From positions 97,707 through 161,706 of the forward strand of contig JADGAN010000005.1 of the NCBI GenBank assembly GCA_015231955.1: a stretch of DNA of 64,000 nt, written 5' to 3'. The position numbers and the translations under genes are program-made. The first letter of the stretch is position 1. Each line of letters starts with the position of its first letter. The DNA is from Oligoflexia bacterium (GTDB taxonomy: Bacteria; Bdellovibrionota; Bacteriovoracia; Bacteriovoracales; Bacteriovoracaceae). The notes beneath the pieces were generated by a model. The model saw only the letters and a list, made by a program, of their open reading frames with translations, was not told the DNA's origin and did no database searches. Below are positions 60,388 through 64,000 of the stretch, piece by piece.

Positions 60388-61880
60388 TTAAATCATTCTA
60401 TAAGAACATCCCTATACTATTTCTCTTAGAAGTTATTATAAAAATTAAATTTATATTGATTATTCCTTTTGTAACCAGAATTTATGGCGCGGCCGAATAT
60501 GGCAAAATAACCCAGGCAAATGCACTAACGTCGCTTTTTCTACCCTTCTTACTCATAGGAACAGAAGATGCTTTTATACGCTTTTATTCCAGCAAAAGCA
60601 CTGCGGAAAAATATCTTGCGCTTAACTATTGGTTTAAATTTATTACCACCACCTATCTCGTTGCCGTAGTATTTTTTCTTTTTTTTTCTAATTCGATTAG
60701 CAAATATTTTTTCCAAAATGAGATAACCTGGTGCTTAGTCGTTTTAATATTGCTTCTTTCTCAACTATTTTTTTCCATGGTTCGGACATGGCACAGGATT
60801 AACAATGACGCCAAAAAGATTACAATCCTTTATTTCGCCTCAACTTTAAACTGTTTTTTTATGATTATTATTGCTTTGATCACAAAAATCACAGCATCTT
60901 ACTTTATACTATTCAACAGTCTAGGAGACTTTGCCATTGGTCTATTTTTTTATTTGCTTATTCTCAGAAAACGAGGAGAGGTTACTCGTATCCATGATGA
61001 GAAAGGAAGAGGAATCACTAAGAAATTAATCTCCTACGGTATCGTTGTTATGCCAGGGAGTTTGGCCGTATGGGCGCTCAACATAGCAGATCGACTCATT
61101 CTCACAAAATATGTCAGTTTAAGCGATATTGGAATTTACTCATTTTCCTACTCCATTGGACAAGCGGCCCTCTATTTGATCTTTGGTCCTATCTGGATGC
61201 TCTACCCCAATAATGCATCTAAATACATCGACGAAAAAAACTATAGCGAATTAAGATCTATTACTCAAAGTTCAATCACCCTTGCCATGACTTTTATTAT
61301 CCCTACAATTATCTTTTTGTATGCTTCAAGAGGTGAAATCACCCTACTTTTATCTACGGCCTCATTTCTCAAAGGAGGAATGATCTTTCCATTTGTATCC
61401 GCAGGATACTGTTTTTGCATGCTCTCTTCCTATCATGAAGTAATTCTTTGCAATTTCAATCAACAGAAACAAGCCACCATTCATATTTTAATATCTGCTT
61501 TCATCAACATTACATTAAATTTTATATTTATCCCATATATAGGTATATTAGGTGCTGCACTTGCCACAACGACAGCGTTTGGCATTCTATATATGCTAAA
61601 CTACTATGCTTCAAGAAAATATCTTCTCTTTGCCTATGATACCAAATACCTTTTCAAAACAATAATTGCTTCTATTATACTGCTACCAATTTTGAACCAT
61701 ATAACCATACCCAATAAATATTTTTATTTCTTAATATGTGGCCCTCTTTTTTATACCGCTTATTTTGCAATAATATACTGGATGGCCCCTGAAAAAAGGA
61801 TATTTTATACATTTGCATCTAATAAACTATTTTCTTATTTCAGAAGATATGGCCCTCAAAAAAGTTCATCCCTTTTGTGA
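60384..61880 (+). CDS. wzx: Wzx-type oligosaccharide flippase
   Basis: 498 residues with 12-14 hydrophobic segments and the polysaccharide-synthesis (MVF/MOP) layout: IPFVTRIYGAAEYGKITQANA near the start and GIVVMPGSLAVWALNIADRLILTKYVSLSDIGIYSFSYSIGQA in the middle. It flips lipid-linked repeat units across the inner membrane for a Wzy-dependent pathway. Starts at ATG 60384, overlapping the preceding stop (ATGA). Last gene of the operon; a group II intron remnant begins about 17 bp after its stop. Confidence 0.9.
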   Translation: MIKSFYKNIPILFLLEVIIKIKFILIIPFVTRIYGAAEYGKITQANALTSLFLPFLLIGTEDAFIRFYSSKSTAEKYLALNYWFKFITTTYLVAVVFFLFFSNSISKYFFQNEITWCLVVLILLLSQLFFSMVRTWHRINNDAKKITILYFASTLNCFFMIIIALITKITASYFILFNSLGDFAIGLFFYLLILRKRGEVTRIHDEKGRGITKKLISYGIVVMPGSLAVWALNIADRLILTKYVSLSDIGIYSFSYSIGQAALYLIFGPIWMLYPNNASKYIDEKNYSELRSITQSSITLAMTFIIPTIIFLYASRGEITLLLSTASFLKGGMIFPFVSAGYCFCMLSSYHEVILCNFNQQKQATIHILISAFINITLNFIFIPYIGILGAALATTTAFGILYMLNYYASRKYLLFAYDTKYLFKTIIASIILLPILNHITIPNKYFYFLICGPLFYTAYFAIIYWMAPEKRIFYTFASNKLFSYFRRYGPQKSSSLL

Positions 61881-61938
61881 TTTATAAGTTTCGCGGGTAG
61901 ATGGGAGATGCACTAAATTATGCATCCCACCCCCCATA

Positions 61939-61971
61939 GAACCGGACTTGCCCTATTAAGCCATCCGGCTC
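61939..61971 (-). ncRNA. Group II intron domain V
   Basis: Minus strand: GAGCCGGA pairs with TCCGGTTC around a short distal stem, 33 nt in total, with the AGC catalytic triad. It lies 3 nt after the maturase stop, the standard position. A domain VI-like hairpin (GATGCA / TGCATC) follows at about 61905-61927. Confidence 0.8.
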
Positions 61972-61973
61972 CC

Positions 61974-62687
61974 TCACCGACATACTCCAGTTTTATTTTC
62001 TGGAGGTCTCAAATCAAAGAATAGATGTTTACGAACACGCGTGTCTGGAAAATTTATCTTCTTTAACACCTCAACAAATTTTCTCCAGTTAAGACTTTTC
62101 TTCTGACTTCTACGATTTAAGTATTTAAACAGCATCCTTCTCACTTCGTGAACAAATTGACCTACCCTTTTTGAGTTGTCATTGATTGCGAAGTAATTGA
62201 GATATCCAGTTACTATTCTTTTCACTCGTATAAGAAGATCTTTTCTGTGGTAGTTCTTGCTGATCCATTCCTGGATCTCTGCCAGTTTCTTCTTAAATCG
62301 CTTTGGGCAAGTATGGAGTTTTATTCTCCAAAATTTCTTCCCCGTCTTGCGATTAGCTGAAATTCCCCAAACATGCATAAACCCCAGAAAAGTAAAAGAT
62401 GGCATCTTTTCTCCTAGGCGTTCACATTTTGTGGCCTCTGTCTGTCCACAGATTAGTGTTTTGGTTTTGGATTCATTGATAGCAATTCCAAATTTATCTA
62501 GACGTTCTGACAAGATGATTTTGAATCGCTCGGCATCTGCAAGACTTTTGAAAGTGAAGACTGCATCATCCGCGTAGCGGACGACGTGAGCACTCCCTCC
62601 AAAATTTTCTTTGCTCAACCATTCAAACCATAGGTCCAAAGCATAGTGCAGATACAGATTTGCAAGAACTGGACTTAAAATCGACCC
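61974..62687 (-). pseudogene. ltrA: Group II intron reverse transcriptase/maturase, C-terminal fragment
   Basis: The open frame begins at 62687 directly after a stop codon and reads GSILSPVLANLYLHYALDLWF, which is RT block 4/5 entry. It then gives the catalytic VRYADDAVFTF (YADD) and FLGFMHVWG. The maturase (X) and GIIM-type C-terminal region runs to the end (IVTGYLNYFAINDNSKRVGQF, LNRRSQKKSLNW). Domains 0-4 of the RT are absent, so it cannot be a complete enzyme. No ATG or ribosome-binding site is present; a TTG at 62639 is only the first possible start codon. Confidence 0.88.
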
Positions 62688-62769
62688 TTATGCAAAGCTA
62701 ACCGTTATGCAAAGTTTTTGGTAAAAACTATTGTTTTTATAGACTTTAGATTTGATTTACTTTGCATAA
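62688..62769. repeat. TTATGCAAAG repeats at element end
   Basis: TTATGCAAAG occurs at 62688-62697 and 62705-62714 in direct orientation and as its complement CTTTGCATAA at 62760-62769. The set lies exactly between the truncated intron and the recombinase gene, consistent with the terminal recombination site of the recombinase element. Confidence 0.75.
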
Positions 62770-62778
62770 TACTCGAGG

Positions 62779-63360
62779 CTATTTTAGACCTGAAAGCCAA
62801 GAAAGAAGCTCCTTGTCTTTATTCCAGTCAGGCATATCGCTATTGATGATATCAGGGTATGCACCTTCTATTGCCTTACGTTTTGTCTCTGTATCTGTTT
62901 TTGCGTAAACTTCAGTAGTTTTTATATCAGCGTGACCTAGAAAATCTCGGATATAAATTAGATTCACTCCTGCCTGCAGTAGATGAATCGCTTTACTATG
63001 CCGAAGAACGTGTGGTGATACGTATTCGGGCACTAGAGGTGATCCTGCTCGGGCCATGCTAACATATTTATTTAATATGTAGGTCACCCCTTCTTTTGTT
63101 AATTTTTTATGCTGACTATTCACAAATAAAGGATGCTGGTTTTTCCATTGCTTTTCTAAATCATTTTCTGATAAATACCTTTTGAGGATTGCAATAGTAT
63201 TTTTCATTAAGGGCACTCTTCTAATTTTATTTCCTTTTCCATTAAGGACAACAACTGGAGATGATCCTAAAATGACGTCACATATTTTAATATCAATTAA
63301 CTCCTGTACTCTGGCGCCAGTATCATACAGAACACTGTATTTATTCAGCGTGATTTGAAA
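62779..63360 (-). pseudogene. Tyrosine recombinase/integrase, N-terminally truncated
   Basis: Catalytic domain of a XerC/D-type tyrosine recombinase. The frame reads upstream of the first ATG (63216) through YSVLYDTGARVQELIDI, which contains the first catalytic Arg, so the gene extends to at least about 63358. HVLRHSKAIHLLQAG has the HxxR box and DFLGHADIKTTEVYAK the second His and the Tyr nucleophile. The N-terminal core-binding domain is missing; the similarity ends at a run of nine T (minus strand) where the IS66 region begins. It resembles one member of the recombinase-in-trio type elements, though only one of three genes is present here. Confidence 0.82.
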
Positions 63361-63426
63361 AAAAAATGAGCTAAAGCCTTAAAATAGTTCTGGGCCTCTT
63401 ATTGTTTTTATAAGATACTACCGATT

Positions 63427-64000
63427 ATGACAGTAGGAAGTATCAATATTGAAGAAACAATTAAGAGCGTACAAGAGCAATTAAAGAGAGATCGAACAGT
63501 TTCTCCTGCAATGTCGATGTCTATTAATCTTTTAATAACTGTAATTCAATTATTGGTTAGTCGCTTACTGCTTAATAGTACGAATAGCAGCCTGTCGCCA
63601 TCTTCCGATAAATTAAAAAGGAAAAGAGGCAAGGATCGAGAAAAGAGAAAAACTAAAAATCCTATTGGCGGTCAACCAGGGCATAATGGGGAAACATTAG
63701 AACAATATGAAGAACCAGATGAAGTTATTCCGCTAGAAATTGATCGTCGAACACTTTCTAAGGATGAGGTCTTCACTCTGGAGGAACCAGAAAAAAGACA
63801 AGTCATCGATGTTAACCTGGAGTTTATTGTTCGTGAATATCAGGCGGAAGTTCTTGTTGATTCTCAGGGCAAGCGGTATGTAGCAACATTTCCAGAGCAC
63901 ATCAATAAATCTATTCAATATGGACCATCGGTAAAAGCGCTTGCGGTTTACCTTCTTCAATACCAACTTATCCCCTATAATCGGATACAAGAGTTGTTTA
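63427..64000 (+). CDS. IS66-type transposase, 3'-truncated by window edge
   Basis: Open from ATG 63427 to the window end (191 codons) without a stop. The segments NSSLSPSSDK, GGQPGHNGETL and YGPSVKALAVYLLQYQLIPYNRIQELF are standard in the N-terminal part of IS66 transposases. The usual Cys-rich zinc motif between these is not visible, which suggests the single-gene (ISBst12-like) subgroup. The DDE catalytic core lies beyond the window. The left end of the IS must lie between about 63360 and 63427, but I could not define its terminal repeat. Confidence 0.85.
   Translation, partial: MTVGSINIEETIKSVQEQLKRDRTVSPAMSMSINLLITVIQLLVSRLLLNSTNSSLSPSSDKLKRKRGKDREKRKTKNPIGGQPGHNGETLEQYEEPDEVIPLEIDRRTLSKDEVFTLEEPEKRQVIDVNLEFIVREYQAEVLVDSQGKRYVATFPEHINKSIQYGPSVKALAVYLLQYQLIPYNRIQELF

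Larger units (their letters stand above)
61897..62687 (-). mobile_element. Group II intron, 5'-truncated remnant
   Basis: On the minus strand, the end of a reverse transcriptase/maturase frame is followed directly by domain V and domain VI, ending in an AY-type 3' boundary about 61897. Everything upstream of the RT motif after block 4 is missing. The truncation at 62687 coincides with the first TTATGCAAAG repeat of the recombinase element, so another element has inserted here. The remaining 5' half may lie beyond the window. Confidence 0.85.

Noticed and set aside
63733..63990. Minus-strand open frame at the right edge
   Set aside because: It is the shadow of the IS66 transposase frame on the other strand, which matches the family and stays open to the window end.

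Overview
The window comes from a Gram-negative bacterium with an AT-rich genome. LspA, an Lgt-family protein, a predicted lipoprotein, an AmgK/MurU peptidoglycan-recycling pair and WecA- and Wzx-type envelope genes all imply two membranes. A CHASE2 kinase with an NtrC-type partner, PilZ proteins and an SNF2/SWIM pair would fit a Bdellovibrionota- or deltaproteobacteria-like lineage, but the sequence alone does not fix the taxon. There is one tRNA (Asn), no rRNA and no CRISPR array.

Layout. (1) 1-16.0 kb is mostly core or house-keeping: a truncated amgK and murU-like gene, a small ferredoxin, membrane and hypothetical proteins, an endonuclease IV family protein, an M48-like protein without a zinc motif followed by a CHASE2 histidine kinase and a sigma-54 response regulator, lspA and an lgt-like gene, a CPBP protease, tRNA-Asn with promoter and terminator, a YjbQ protein, a PilZ protein, a predicted lipoprotein and a MATE transporter. 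(2) 16.0-26.8 kb is mixed: a UDP-glucuronate-epimerase-like SDR, an inositol-monophosphatase-family protein, a small zinc-ribbon protein, gapN, an SNF2 helicase with its SWIM partner, and an AAA+ ATPase/nuclease-like gene preceded by two matching hairpins and bounded by copies of the end of a cyclase gene. (3) 26.8-61.9 kb is a large surface-polysaccharide locus. It holds sugar-nucleotide genes (three SDRs, a nucleotidyltransferase, a WbpA-type dehydrogenase, wlbA/wlbB/wlbC homologues), a WecA-type initiating transferase fused to a CapD-like N-terminal half, glycosyltransferases, two polysaccharide deacetylases, an SGNH hydrolase, methyltransferases, five radical SAM proteins, an AsnB amidotransferase, an ATP-grasp ligase, a FemAB-like acyltransferase and a Wzx flippase. 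(4) 61.9-64.0 kb is a mobile-element scar: a 5'-truncated group II intron, a truncated tyrosine recombinase and the start of an IS66-type transposase.

How it works together. The wbpA and wlbABC homologues predict UDP-2,3-diacetamido-2,3-dideoxy-glucuronic acid, which the adjacent AsnB could amidate. The WecA-like enzyme would start the repeat unit on undecaprenyl phosphate and Wzx would flip it. No Wzy, Wzz or export genes were recognised. The least expected parts are the number of radical SAM enzymes, two unusual domain fusions, the ATP-grasp/AsnB/FemAB set that could attach amino-acid-like groups, and the ATPase gene with its repeat-rich leader and duplicated flanks.
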